Positions 5,296 to 13,881 of a stretch of DNA of 28,156 bases are shown piece by piece. The translations under genes and the position numbers were made by a program. Each line of letters opens with the position of its first letter. Within the stretch, counting starts at the first letter, position 1. Under the pieces are notes generated by a model that was not told the origin of the DNA, made no database searches, and saw nothing but the letters and a program-made list of their open reading frames with translations. The DNA comes from a virus: positions 1-28,156 of IMG/VR virus record IMGVR_UViG_3300042478_001897; one strand, 5' to 3'.

Positions 5296-7967
5296 GTGAT
5301 GGTGAGTGTGGCGATCACGCGCCACGCTGGGTTGGTCTGGCCGCCGTAGTTTTTCACGATCGAGAACGTCTTCCCGGCCAGGCTACAGACGCTCGACTGG
5401 CAGCGATCGCAGACTTCTTTCGTGAGAAACGTCGTATTGAAGGCGAACGCCTTTGTGTCGCCGTTCGAGTTGTGGGCCGAGGTCGTGTAGTAGTCGCTTG
5501 TGACCTCGTAGCCCGCGTCGGCCGTCGTGCCGTTGGAGGAGATCGGCGTGGTCGTGGTCGGGTAGTCGCTCGCGAAAAACCCGCGCTCGCTGTTGGAAAT
5601 GACACCGAGCAGCAGGCATTTCCGGTCGCAGTCGGAGCCGCAGGTGCCAACGTGGTCATCCCATTGGACAAGCCCGGTATATCGCGTGGAGGCGTTCCGG
5701 TAGACATCCTTCAGTAGCTCCTCGTCCACGGCGCCAGGGAACCGCGTGGACTGATTGAACCACTGATCGCATTCGCCATACGCCACCCCGACGGTGATCG
5801 TGGTTGTCGGGTCATAAAACCGCCAGCCGCGGCCCTGCGTGACCCCGCCGATCGCGGCGAGTCCGTCCCACTGGAGCGCGTAGGTGCCGGGCGGCGACGG
5901 GTAGCCCTCCTCCTGCCAGTAGTCGTATTCCGATTTCCAGATCGTGTCGGCCGTCGTCGTCGGCGACCCCGGCGGTGCCATGTAGGCGAGCGTTCCTGAG
6001 ATTTCGAGCGGCGCCCCGGCCGTGCAGCAGCTCAGGCAAACCTTGGTCGGGTCGCCGGCCTGGTAGGTGCCGCCGCCGACGACCGTCGCGGTGGCCGTGG
6101 AGCCGGCCTCCAGCGTCAGGCTCAGCGTTTCGCAGTCCGTGAGCCGCGTCGCCGACTCGAAATACATCCGGCAGGGGGCGGGTGGGCCGAACGTGTTCAC
6201 GGTCATGTAAGGGAGCCGCGGGGCGACGCGCGGAACGGAGACGTAGCCGCCAGCGCCAGCGCGCACCAGCGCCGAGCGGGTCGGCGGGGTCTGGTAGTTC
6301 GGGATTGCGAGCCTGATGTAAGTCTCCCCGAGGCCCGCCCAGCCGTTGCACGATTGCCCCTCGTAGACGCACCAGTCGGGCTCCTCGAAGGCCCCCGGCG
6401 TGGCCCGCTGGAGGACAAACGCTTTGCCGTCATACAGCGGCCGGCAACATCGCTTCCCCAGCCACGCCGTCCGCGATGTATAGCCGGCCCCGGCCGCGTC
6501 GATCGTCAGGGCGGTGATCTGCCCGAACGTGGCCGACGCCGTGTTCGTGTCGATCGTCGGCCGGATCAGCGCGTGCGACGCAAGCGGCGGCTGGAACGGA
6601 CCCATCCGATCCGGGTAGACGCGAGTGGAGACCGTCGCGACGCGCGGCGGCAGGCTCGGGTCTTCGTTGTAATACTGGCCGCCGTTGGTCACGGTCACGG
6701 CGACGGCCGGCCCGCCCGGCCGGTAGTAGGTCGTCGCCCCGTTGAACGTGACCCCGTTCACGATGCCGGCCAGCCGCCAGCCATAGAGACCGTTGAGCGG
6801 GACGCCCCAGCCGGAGACCCCCGTGATCGCGCCGCCGGAGACCGTGTAGTCGAGGGCGATCGTCCCGGACCACTCCGCATCGTTCCCCGTCGCCTCGGTG
6901 TCGGCGGTCTTCGTCAGCACCACCGCGCCAGCCGCCGTGTAGCCGGTGCCGCCGTTGGTGACCGTGATCGCGGTCAGCTCCCAGTCGTTGAACGTCGGAT
7001 CGTAGACGTAGGTGAAGGCGAACTTCGCCCCGGTGCCGCCGGCGTCGGTGGCATCGACCGCGAACCCGGGCGTCGTCCGCTCGTCGCTGATCGTGACGGT
7101 CGCCGCCTTGCTGCCGGAGACGACGACGTCGCCCTCGTGCGCGAGCGTCACCGGGTCGCCGGCCTTGTAGCCGGTGCCGCCGCTGGTCACGGAGATCGAG
7201 GCGACAACCCAGGTCGTCGGCGTCGCCCCCGACTCGGCCAGCGTGACGGCGAGCGTGGCGCCGCTGCCGGTCGTGCCGCCGGCCGTGGCCGTGATCGTCG
7301 GCGGCCGCCTGGCCGTGAGCGTCGCCGTGGCCTTGCTCGCGACCGTGTCGCCGCCGGCCGCCGTGATCGTCAGCGTCTCGCCGTCGGTGTAGCCGGTGCC
7401 GCCGGACGCGGCTACGCTCGCGAGCGTCCAGACGGCCGGCGAGCCGCTACTCGACAGCGTGGGCGTGAACGTCGCCCCGGTGCCGCTGCCGGTGATCGTC
7501 AGCGTCGGGGCCGCGCGGCCACGTTCCGCGTAGCCGGAGCCGCCCGACAGGAGCTGGACGCCGGTGATGCCCCCCTCGGTGCCGAACACCGCGCCGCCCG
7601 TGGTCGTGACCCGGGCCACGGCCCCGCTGCCCATTTTCACGGGTTCGATTGCGAACATCGGCCAGCCGTGCGGGTAGCCAAATTCATACGGGTAGCCGTA
7701 GGACGGCGCTTTCTCGGCTGGGGAGGGGTTCTCGTACCACGAGAGGAACTCGACCTCGTGGTTGTACGGGCCGGCGATCTCGTCCGCGAGCGTGCCGAAG
7801 GTGACCGTGACGGTGTTCGGCAGCGAGCCGCTGCACTGGGCGCAGGCGGCCCCGCACCCGCAGCACCCGGGCAGCAGGATGCCGACCGGGTACATGCCCA
7901 GCGCCACGAGTAGGATCAGCCAGCCGCCGACGGAGAGCGGATCGGTCTGGGCGAGGAGGTCGAGCAT
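5292..7967 (-). CDS. Large GGTGY-repeat, Cys-rich tail-associated protein (891 aa)
   Basis: Residues 13-33 are hydrophobic (GGWLILLVALGMYPVGILLPG) and are followed by a cysteine cluster (CCGCGAACAQC). A beta-rich region carries GGxGY turns at about 142, 189, 263, 339 and 492 and a degenerate GGQYY at 429. They are spaced about 47-90 residues apart and often followed by a GDxVTL-type strand. Such repeats are typical of elongated, beta-structured phage tail fibres or spikes. The C-terminal 390 residues are rich in Cys and Tyr (CLSCCTAG, GTCGSDCDRKC, VCDRCQSSVC), suggesting disulfide or metal stabilisation. The start at 7967 overlaps the upstream stop by one base. The position after the tail genes supports a distal tail or receptor-binding role, but the hydrophobic N-terminus is odd for a fibre. 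Confidence 0.7.
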   Translation of the reverse strand: MLDLLAQTDPLSVGGWLILLVALGMYPVGILLPGCCGCGAACAQCSGSLPNTVTVTFGTLADEIAGPYNHEVEFLSWYENPSPAEKAPSYGYPYEFGYPHGWPMFAIEPVKMGSGAVARVTTTGGAVFGTEGGITGVQLLSGGSGYAERGRAAPTLTITGSGTGATFTPTLSSSGSPAVWTLASVAASGGTGYTDGETLTITAAGGDTVASKATATLTARRPPTITATAGGTTGSGATLAVTLAESGATPTTWVVASISVTSGGTGYKAGDPVTLAHEGDVVVSGSKAATVTISDERTTPGFAVDATDAGGTGAKFAFTYVYDPTFNDWELTAITVTNGGTGYTAAGAVVLTKTADTEATGNDAEWSGTIALDYTVSGGAITGVSGWGVPLNGLYGWRLAGIVNGVTFNGATTYYRPGGPAVAVTVTNGGQYYNEDPSLPPRVATVSTRVYPDRMGPFQPPLASHALIRPTIDTNTASATFGQITALTIDAAGAGYTSRTAWLGKRCCRPLYDGKAFVLQRATPGAFEEPDWCVYEGQSCNGWAGLGETYIRLAIPNYQTPPTRSALVRAGAGGYVSVPRVAPRLPYMTVNTFGPPAPCRMYFESATRLTDCETLSLTLEAGSTATATVVGGGTYQAGDPTKVCLSCCTAGAPLEISGTLAYMAPPGSPTTTADTIWKSEYDYWQEEGYPSPPGTYALQWDGLAAIGGVTQGRGWRFYDPTTTITVGVAYGECDQWFNQSTRFPGAVDEELLKDVYRNASTRYTGLVQWDDHVGTCGSDCDRKCLLLGVISNSERGFFASDYPTTTTPISSNGTTADAGYEVTSDYYTTSAHNSNGDTKAFAFNTTFLTKEVCDRCQSSVCSLAGKTFSIVKNYGGQTNPAWRVIATLTIT

Positions 7968-8308
7968 CAGCACTCCGCCGCGATCAGGTACCAGCCGTTC
8001 AGCGGGCCGCGGCCAACCATCACCCACTTGCCGCTCGACACGGCAGCAAACTTGTTCACCGCACCGACGAGCGTGCCCGTCTTCGTTTCACTGCCAGTTG
8101 TCCCGCCTTCATAAAGGTCGATCGTAGTCGTCGTGCCTTTCGACCACGCGCTCGTCGTCTTGCCGAGCCTCAGCATCGCGGAGCCTCCTGAGAGCAATGG
8201 ACGCTTGAACGTCAGCGGCGAGCCGTCCCGCTCACCGGCTTCAAAGCCGCGCACCGCCGCGGCGATTCGCTCGGCGGCGCTCGGGACGAATGTTACGCGG
8301 TCAGCCAC
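7967..8308 (-). CDS. Tail-region protein of unknown function (113 aa)
   Basis: Starting at GTG 8308 with GAGGA upstream, the protein reads VADRVTFVPSAAERIAAAVR. A helical N-terminus is followed by beta-like sequence (TTTTIDLYEGGTTGSETKTGTLVGAVNKFAAVSSGKWVMVGRG) ending GWYLIAAEC. I recognise this layout from small phage virion proteins next to distal tail genes but cannot name the family. It overlaps the next gene by one base (TGATG), so the two are probably coupled. It may be a small tail-tip component. Confidence 0.6.
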   Translation of the reverse strand: MADRVTFVPSAAERIAAAVRGFEAGERDGSPLTFKRPLLSGGSAMLRLGKTTSAWSKGTTTTIDLYEGGTTGSETKTGTLVGAVNKFAAVSSGKWVMVGRGPLNGWYLIAAEC

Positions 8309-8311
8309 GCG

Positions 8312-8686
8312 TCAGTCCTCAAAGATCGTGATGAGTACACGGGCGTCATTGACGTTGGCCTTGGCGGCGTAGTTGCCGGGGGCCATGCGGAACAGGTTCA
8401 TCTCTCCCGGTTCCAGCCGCACGCTCTCAAAAAGCGTCGTGCCGCTGAGCCTGCCGAACGACACGATCGTCGTGCCGGTCGTGTCGGTGACAAGCGACCG
8501 GGCCACGCACAGCCCAAGCGTCGTCATCGTCACGGTCGAGATTTGCTCGGTGGCCGTGGCAAGATCGAGCGTCACGCTCATCATGCCGTTGATAGCCATG
8601 CTCGACGTCTGCGCCGTGGCGGCGTATGACTGCTGCAGGCCGTCTTTGTCGAGGGTCACGCGGATGGAATACAGAAGGTCTGGCAC
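8312..8686 (-). CDS. Tail-region protein of unknown function (124 aa)
   Basis: Starting at GTG 8686 with AGGAG six bases upstream, the protein reads VPDLLYSIRVTLDKDGLQQS and is beta-rich throughout (GMMSVTLDLATATEQISTVTM, LFESVRLEPGEMNLFRMAPG). It ends NDARVLITIFED. The alternating strands and lack of catalytic motifs fit a small structural domain such as a tail hub or fibre-associated protein. That reading comes from position between a distal tail protein and the repeat-bearing protein. Confidence 0.6.
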   Translation of the reverse strand: MPDLLYSIRVTLDKDGLQQSYAATAQTSSMAINGMMSVTLDLATATEQISTVTMTTLGLCVARSLVTDTTGTTIVSFGRLSGTTLFESVRLEPGEMNLFRMAPGNYAAKANVNDARVLITIFED

Positions 8687-8702
8687 AGTGTTCTCCTATT
8701 GG

Positions 8703-9605
8703 CTAACTCGGTGGCGTGCCGAAGTACGTGGACATAGTCACCTGCTTGTAGATTCGGCGGGTCAGGATCGCAGGCAAGCCGCTTGAGATGCCGCCCGAGC
8801 CGTTGAGCGCAATTGGATTCGCGCTGGCAATCTTCTGGCCTTCCTCGTCCTTGACGAATGCTCGCTTCTTCTCGCCGGCATCGATGTAGTTGAACCCAAC
8901 GTCCGGCAGGAGCAGATTCCAACCGGTCTGGCGGCAGAGCAGTTCGGCCTTGATTTTCCAGTACTGAACTTCGATCTGCGGCGGGCTGCCGGTCTGGTCG
9001 GCGTTCGGCACCTTGATCGTCTCGACTGCTTGCTCGCCGCTGATGCCTTGTACCTTCACGCAGTTCGTGGCGAAGCCCAAGTACGTTCCGTCGTTCAGGC
9101 AGTTCGTCACCGCGGCTGCGATAGCCGACGGGAAGTATTGCCGGTTCGATTCGATGATGACCTTTTGCTGGGCTTCATCGACCGTCAGTCCTTCAAAGAA
9201 GTCGTTCGCGGAATTGACCAGCGGTTTTTGCGTGCTGCCGTCGTAATACGACAAGGCAGGCACAGCGACGCCTTGCGTCTGAAACGTCCACTTCGCCGGT
9301 CGCTCCCACGGCAGTTTCGTGTTGTCGCTTGCGGAGTCTTTCTTCTGGTACTCCTCGTAGTCCGCGACGACCTCGACGTGGTACCGCGAGTCCTCGTAGC
9401 CTTCATTGACCTCGATGTTGGAGCACGTGATGTCCAGTTTTTCAGGGTGCGGCGACCCGTGGTAAATGCCGAGCGCGTCGCAAATCGCCGACGACGAGGT
9501 GTCCGGCGTGTTGAGCGTGACGACGAACGTCCGCTTCATTTTCGGCAGTTCGCCGATCTTGTGCGTGTTGACCCGGGGAAGTTCCCGCCAGTTGTAGACG
9601 CTCAT
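8703..9605 (-). CDS. Distal tail structural protein, family unrecognised (300 aa)
   Basis: This is the first gene after the tape measure gene, overlapping its stop by 4 bases (ATGA at 9602-9605). In siphoviruses that place is normally taken by the distal tail protein. The sequence is mixed alpha/beta with no clear domain. Recognisable stretches are KRTFVVTLNTPDTSSSAICD, RYHVEVVADYEEYQ, WNLLLPDVGFNYIDAGEKK and KDEEGQKIASANPIALNGSG. I have seen similar unnamed proteins in other tailed phages. The role is inferred from position only. Confidence 0.65.
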   Translation of the reverse strand: MSVYNWRELPRVNTHKIGELPKMKRTFVVTLNTPDTSSSAICDALGIYHGSPHPEKLDITCSNIEVNEGYEDSRYHVEVVADYEEYQKKDSASDNTKLPWERPAKWTFQTQGVAVPALSYYDGSTQKPLVNSANDFFEGLTVDEAQQKVIIESNRQYFPSAIAAAVTNCLNDGTYLGFATNCVKVQGISGEQAVETIKVPNADQTGSPPQIEVQYWKIKAELLCRQTGWNLLLPDVGFNYIDAGEKKRAFVKDEEGQKIASANPIALNGSGGISSGLPAILTRRIYKQVTMSTYFGTPPS

Positions 9606-12400
9606 CCGACCCCCGCGAGAATGTCAACCTTGGTGGCTTCCAGTTTCTTGATGTCCTCGCGGAGCTTCTGAAGTTCCTTCGTCTGCTTCTTGGCTTCCGA
9701 AAGCGCCGGGTCTTCTTGCAGCGTGGCGAAGAACTGACCGATACCGCCGTCCCGAAGGTCGTTGATCTTGATGGCACCGGTGCGTGCGTCAGCGAGTTCC
9801 TTGAGCCGCTCCATATCAATCTCAAACTGCCGCTCGGCGAGCGCCGTGTTCTTCTCCGCGACCTGCTCGTTGACCTTGCGGATCGCTTCCTGCTGCTTTG
9901 CAATTTTTTCCAGCGTTTCGTCGCGGAGTTTTTCCTCGGCCTTTCGCTGTGCCTCCCGCTCCGCGGCCGCACCGCTGGCAACGTCCCGCTCCTTGGCGGC
10001 GACTTGATCCAGCGTTGCCAGCCGCTGCGTGGCGGCATCGAGTGCTTTCTGGTCGCCGGCCTCGCGGGCACGCTGCTGCTCCGCTTCGATGCGGGCGATC
10101 TCGTTTTCAATCGACAAAAGATTCTCGGCCGCCTTGGCCCGTTCCGCGGACCCGCCGAAGTTCTGGTCGATGTTCTGCTGCTGCGAGTAGGCGTCGATGA
10201 TCCCCTGGACGTTGTCCGCTTCTGCCTTGGCCCGCCGTTCCGACTCCTCGGCCGCGCCCTTGATCACTTCGATCTGCTGCTGGTACGCCGCGTTCGCCTT
10301 CTGCACTTCCTTTTCGTAGGCCGCTTCGTTGAGGATGCCGTCTTCGGCCTGCTGCTGCAGCGCAGCGATCGCTTCTTGGAACTGCAAAGCCGCGTCGAAC
10401 CCGGCCTGCCCGAACTTCGCAGACTCGTCGATGGCCTTGCTGACCAGTTCCCGTGTCTTTCCGACCGCTTTCTCGTAGTCGTTGAACCACTCGGGTGGTC
10501 CGACTTCCACGGCCTGCGACACAGACTCGCCGGCCGCGTCGGCCGCCGACTTGATGCCGAGGAACCGCTCGGCCATCGCCAGCAACCGCCCCACCGTGCC
10601 GCCGATGGCACTGGATATAGAGCCGAACACACTGGAGATGGACCCGAAAACCGACGAAATCGTGCTGCCAATGGCGTCGAGCAGCGGACTCTGTGCGATG
10701 AACTCTCCGATCCGCCCGACGAACGCGGTCACGTACTCGCCGGCACGTTGAAACGCGGTGACGATGATGGTCACGATGCGACCAATCGTTTCGCCGACCG
10801 CCCCGATGTTGGCCGCGATCTGGCCGAGCGGGGTGAACGAGACGACCCACTTGACCGTCTCGACGCTGGCGTTCGTCAGCGACGTGACAACGCCCTTGAA
10901 CAAGTCGAACAGCGGCTCAACGGCCGTGAACACACCATCGACAACCGTGGCAAACGGTTCGAACACCGCCCCGATGATCTCTCCGAGGCCGCCGATCACG
11001 GTGCCGAGATTCTCGAACGCGGTGCCGATGATGGTGAGCAGCGGCTGGAGGATTTTTCCGATGGGGTCCACGATTCGCGTGATGGCGCCGGTGACCTGCG
11101 CGAGTGCCCTCGCGATTCCTTCCCCTAGCCCCGCGAACGGCAGGAGCAAGGATTGCCCCAGCCCCTGCGTCGCCACGCCGAGCCGGTCAATGCCCGCCCC
11201 AAAGTCATCGATACGCTGACGGTCGATGGCCGTGAGAGCCCGGCCGACTTCGTCGATGTCTTGTGCGGAGCCGTTGAGGTTGCGGAAGAACGGCAGCATG
11301 TCGGCACCGGCCTTGCCGAACAACGCCATCGCGGTCGCGGTGCGGCGTGCCGGGTCTTCGATCTGCGACATTTTCTCGGCGATGAGCCGGTACTGCTCCT
11401 CCGGCTCCAGCGATTGAATGTCGGCAGCAGCGACTCCGAGTTCGTCCAGCGCCTTCCTTGCCGCCTTGCTCTCCTCGTCCACGCCGAGGACGTTCTTTTG
11501 CAGTCGCCCAAACGCGGCACTGACCGCGTCGATGCTGGTGCCGCTGCGGCGGGCGGATTCCTCCAGCGTCTGAATGAACTGAAATGAAACGCCGAGTTTG
11601 TCTGCCGTGTTGCCCAGTTTTTCGACGCGGTCCTCCAACTGGAGCAAGCCGTTGGTCACGGCCGAAGCCGCCGCCCCGAAACCAAGGATCGCCGCTGCAC
11701 CGACGGTGAACGGGTTGATGAGCCCCGTGATCGACGCCCCGAGCGACGTGACCCCCTGCTGAATCCCACCGGAGAACACCCTGCCCAGCCCCTCGCCGGC
11801 ACTGGTGATGCCGCTGATCCGCCCGGCGATGCTGCCAATCGGGCCGGGCAAAGCCGAGAATACGCCCGAGAGTTCGTTGAACTTGAGCGTCGCCTTCTCC
11901 CCCGAGTCGGCGATCTTGTCGAGCCGCGGCGGAAGCCCGGCCGCGGCTCGCTCCGCGTCGGTCAGTTTCTTCGCTGCCGCCTCGACGGCTCGGTTGTAGG
12001 TCTCCTGCGTGATGCGGCCGGCGTCGAGTTGCGCCCGCAGGTCGGTCTGCGACCGGGCAAACCGCTCGGCCTCGCTGCGGTTCTGCTCCGTGATCTGCGC
12101 CGCTCGCTCAAACGCTGCCGCTTCCTCTTCGGCCGCCGCCGACAGCCGCTCCATCTCGATAGCAAACTGCGTGGCTCCGATCTTCCCATCTCGCAGCGCG
12201 TTGATGAGGTCTTGCGACCTGTCCGCGAATCGCTTCTGTGCCTCCCCCGCTGCTGACGACTCGCCGGCGAACTTGGCAAACTGCCCCGACAAAGCGTCGG
12301 ACTGGTCGCCGAGTCGCTGAAGCGCACGCTGCACCGGGTCGAGCTTCAAGCCCGACGCGTCGGCCGTGACCTTGAGTGCGAGTGAAAGGACGTTTGCCAT
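9602..12400 (-). CDS. Tail tape measure protein (932 aa)
   Basis: This is the longest gene in the window. It directly follows the frameshifted tail chaperone, as tape measure genes do. The N-terminus (1-175) is helical with long Ala/Glu/Arg segments. The centre (about 190-270 and 395-610) is Gly/Ala/Ile-rich with hydrophobic stretches (INPFTVGAAAILGFGAAASA; GEIIGAVFEPFATVVDGVF) and a small internal repeat (SSVFGSI twice). The C-terminal third is strongly coiled-coil (KAAENLLSIENEIARIEAEQ). Such proteins set tail length and reach the host membrane at DNA entry. At 0.15 nm per residue, a figure known for this family, 932 residues imply a tail of about 140 nm. The start is fixed by the gap of three bases from the upstream stop. 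Confidence 0.92.
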   Translation of the reverse strand: MANVLSLALKVTADASGLKLDPVQRALQRLGDQSDALSGQFAKFAGESSAAGEAQKRFADRSQDLINALRDGKIGATQFAIEMERLSAAAEEEAAAFERAAQITEQNRSEAERFARSQTDLRAQLDAGRITQETYNRAVEAAAKKLTDAERAAAGLPPRLDKIADSGEKATLKFNELSGVFSALPGPIGSIAGRISGITSAGEGLGRVFSGGIQQGVTSLGASITGLINPFTVGAAAILGFGAAASAVTNGLLQLEDRVEKLGNTADKLGVSFQFIQTLEESARRSGTSIDAVSAAFGRLQKNVLGVDEESKAARKALDELGVAAADIQSLEPEEQYRLIAEKMSQIEDPARRTATAMALFGKAGADMLPFFRNLNGSAQDIDEVGRALTAIDRQRIDDFGAGIDRLGVATQGLGQSLLLPFAGLGEGIARALAQVTGAITRIVDPIGKILQPLLTIIGTAFENLGTVIGGLGEIIGAVFEPFATVVDGVFTAVEPLFDLFKGVVTSLTNASVETVKWVVSFTPLGQIAANIGAVGETIGRIVTIIVTAFQRAGEYVTAFVGRIGEFIAQSPLLDAIGSTISSVFGSISSVFGSISSAIGGTVGRLLAMAERFLGIKSAADAAGESVSQAVEVGPPEWFNDYEKAVGKTRELVSKAIDESAKFGQAGFDAALQFQEAIAALQQQAEDGILNEAAYEKEVQKANAAYQQQIEVIKGAAEESERRAKAEADNVQGIIDAYSQQQNIDQNFGGSAERAKAAENLLSIENEIARIEAEQQRAREAGDQKALDAATQRLATLDQVAAKERDVASGAAAEREAQRKAEEKLRDETLEKIAKQQEAIRKVNEQVAEKNTALAERQFEIDMERLKELADARTGAIKINDLRDGGIGQFFATLQEDPALSEAKKQTKELQKLREDIKKLEATKVDILAGVG

Positions 12401-12403
12401 GAC

Positions 12404-13056
12404 TTACTCAACCATGCCCAGTTGTCGCCGCAGTTCCAGAAGTGCCGCCAAGTCCTGCGATGCGTGCTGTGGCGGGTTTTCCACGGGCACAAACGCGTCG
12501 GGCTTGATCTTCTCTTTGCAGTGTGGGGCGAGGATCGACGTGGCAACGAGCGACGTCTCCCGCCACGGGTCGGGCAGCGGGGAGTAGTAGCGGTCGAAGG
12601 CAATCCATTCCGAAAACTCCTGGCTGTCCATTCGCTCTCCGAGTTCGCGGGCGGTCATGTGCAGGTGGGCGGCCAGCCGCAACATGAACCGCCGCGTCGG
12701 AGAGACGTTCAGGATTTTCCCAGTTCCACCACGTCCTTCTCGCTCATCGCGTTGTGGGCCGACGCCTTGTCGAACAGCCGGCCGAGGACCGCGCCGCTCT
12801 TGGCCGCAAGTGCCTCGACTTGCTCGCTGGTGAACAGCAGCGCCCCGTTCTCGTCGCACAGCACCCGCTGGAGGTACTTCGTGCGGAAGTTGGCGATGCC
12901 TGTTTCCTTCTTGCCGATCCACAGCCGCTCGTAGTCGTCCCGCTCTCCGACGCTCATCACGCGGATGTACACGTCACCGCCCCATTCGGGCACGGCAACC
13001 TTGAGCAACCCGAGGTCATCGGCGGAAAGAATCTGTGCAGCGGTCAACGCGGACAT
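12404..13056 (-). CDS. Tail assembly chaperone G-T fusion by -1 frameshift (217 aa)
   Basis: A second product is predicted when ribosomes slip by -1 at GGGAAAA (12715-12721). The first 114 residues come from the upstream frame (ending VVELGK) and the last 103 from the overlapping frame (ILNVSPTRRF onward). The added part contains MTARELGERMDSQEFSEWIAF and LVATSIL, the usual T-domain pattern with a small helical repeat and an EW pair. In lambda-like phages such fusions help load the tape measure protein into the growing tail tube. The second frame has no well-placed start of its own (no ribosome binding site near its first ATG), and its stop lies 3 bases before the tape measure start. Confidence 0.85.
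12709..13056 (-). CDS. Tail assembly chaperone, short G-type product (115 aa)
   Basis: The unshifted reading frame gives 115 residues starting MSALTAAQILSADDLGLLKV and ending VVELGKS. It is a helical protein with VPEWGGDVYIRVMSVGERDDYERL near the middle, typical of tail-chaperone G proteins. The ATG at 13056 follows AAGGAACACACC. A longer in-frame start at 13086 would overlap the upstream gene and lacks a binding site. The abundant short form and rare fused form are normally needed in a fixed ratio for tail assembly. Confidence 0.85.
   Translation of the reverse strand: MSALTAAQILSADDLGLLKVAVPEWGGDVYIRVMSVGERDDYERLWIGKKETGIANFRTKYLQRVLCDENGALLFTSEQVEALAAKSGAVLGRLFDKASAHNAMSEKDVVELGKS
12715..12721 (-). 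promoter_or_regulatory. Slippery heptamer for -1 frameshift
   Basis: On the minus strand the sequence CTG GGA AAA TCC TGA contains G GGA AAA in the phase required by the X-XXY-YYZ rule. It sits two codons before the stop of the short product. Slippage gives GGG AAA ATC CTG, entering the T-domain frame. Lambda uses the closely related GGGAAAG. No obvious stimulatory stem was identified by eye. Confidence 0.85.
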
Positions 13057-13066
13057 GGTGTGTTCC

Positions 13067-13426
13067 TTACGGGTTTGATGGGGCACCGACGGTATCCATC
13101 ACCCTAAACGAGAGGGCAAGCGTGACGACGCCGTTTGGCTCCAACTGCGTGCCGCGATCTTGATAGATGCAGTCGGAGTCATGGAGCGTGATCGGCGTCG
13201 CCGCGCCGACCGGGCACTTCACCGTGAGCCGCTTCCGCTTGCCGTAGTCGGAGTCGGGCACTGCCCCGACGCCGAAGGTCTGGACGCGAATCTGCCCCAG
13301 GTCGAGCGTCCACAGGACCGTGCGGCCCCGCGGCGGACCGCGCTGCAGGTCGATTTCAACCGCTCGCACTTCCGTGAGCGTGGCAGTTCCCCACGTCACG
13401 GTGCAGCCCTGAATCGGAATTGCCAC
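13067..13426 (-). CDS. Tail protein of unknown family (119 aa)
   Basis: Starting at GTG 13426 with GAGGAG five bases upstream, the protein reads VAIPIQGCTVTWGTATLTEV and is beta-rich with few helices. It includes LWTLDLGQIRVQTFGVGAVP and ends FRVMDTVGAPSNP. It lies between the tail-tube candidate and the tail chaperone genes, where some phages carry a second tube-like or small virion protein. The compact all-beta pattern suits this, but I do not recognise the family. Confidence 0.65.
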   Translation of the reverse strand: MAIPIQGCTVTWGTATLTEVRAVEIDLQRGPPRGRTVLWTLDLGQIRVQTFGVGAVPDSDYGKRKRLTVKCPVGAATPITLHDSDCIYQDRGTQLEPNGVVTLALSFRVMDTVGAPSNP

Positions 13427-13444
13427 GACGACTCCTCGTCATGG

Positions 13445-13879
13445 TCAGGTCAGCGAACCGGTCCGAACGAGGCTCAGCACGGCCTGACCGCGGATCACGT
13501 CGTTCGTCGCCAGCGTGAGCTGAGCACTCGCCACCGTGGCGAAGAACGCCGTCGCCGGGGTCGCAGCGGTCGCCCCGATCAGAGCCGTGCCGCCAACCGT
13601 GATGAGGACCGTACCCGTTGCTCCGTCCAGCAGGATCGTGCGGCCGTAGTAGTCGAACGTGATCTGCCGACCGGACGAGCCGTCCTCGGCCGGAATGACG
13701 AGCGGCCGGTCCATCCGCAGCGCCTGCTCCCCGGTCGTCTGGCCGAGGTGCGCGATGTCGATCTTCGCGTCGGCCGCCGCGGCAGGGTTCGTGTTGGAAA
13801 TGACGATGTTCGTCACCGTGTAGAGGCTCGCGCCGAAGCGAAGCACCGTTCCCGTTCCGTCGTGCGGGGTCTGACTCAC
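13445..13879 (-). CDS. Probable major tail tube protein (144 aa)
   Basis: Starting at GTG 13879 with AAGGAG eight bases upstream, the protein reads VSQTPHDGTGTVLRFGASLY, then TNIVISNTNPAAAADAKIDI, and later ALRMDRPLVIPAEDGSSGRQ. An N-terminal beta segment followed by a loop with IDIAHLGQTTGEQ resembles small tube proteins of the lambda gpV/HK97 type, and the gene order (tail completion, tube, chaperone, tape measure) fits. The rest is alanine/threonine-rich beta. The function is from position plus this weak resemblance. Confidence 0.7.
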   Translation of the reverse strand: MSQTPHDGTGTVLRFGASLYTVTNIVISNTNPAAAADAKIDIAHLGQTTGEQALRMDRPLVIPAEDGSSGRQITFDYYGRTILLDGATGTVLITVGGTALIGATAATPATAFFATVASAQLTLATNDVIRGQAVLSLVRTGSLT

Positions 13880-13881
13880 GA

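Noticed and set aside
6354-7913. A 519-codon open frame on the plus strand opposite the large repeat protein
   Set aside because: It is Arg/Gly/Pro-rich low-complexity sequence typical of antisense frames in GC-rich DNA. It has no domain, and the minus strand has the repeat-bearing protein in a coupled operon.
12725-12922. The upstream part of the second chaperone frame as an independent start
   Set aside because: This part is Arg/Gly-rich and is out of frame within the first chaperone gene. The real product is reached by the -1 frameshift.
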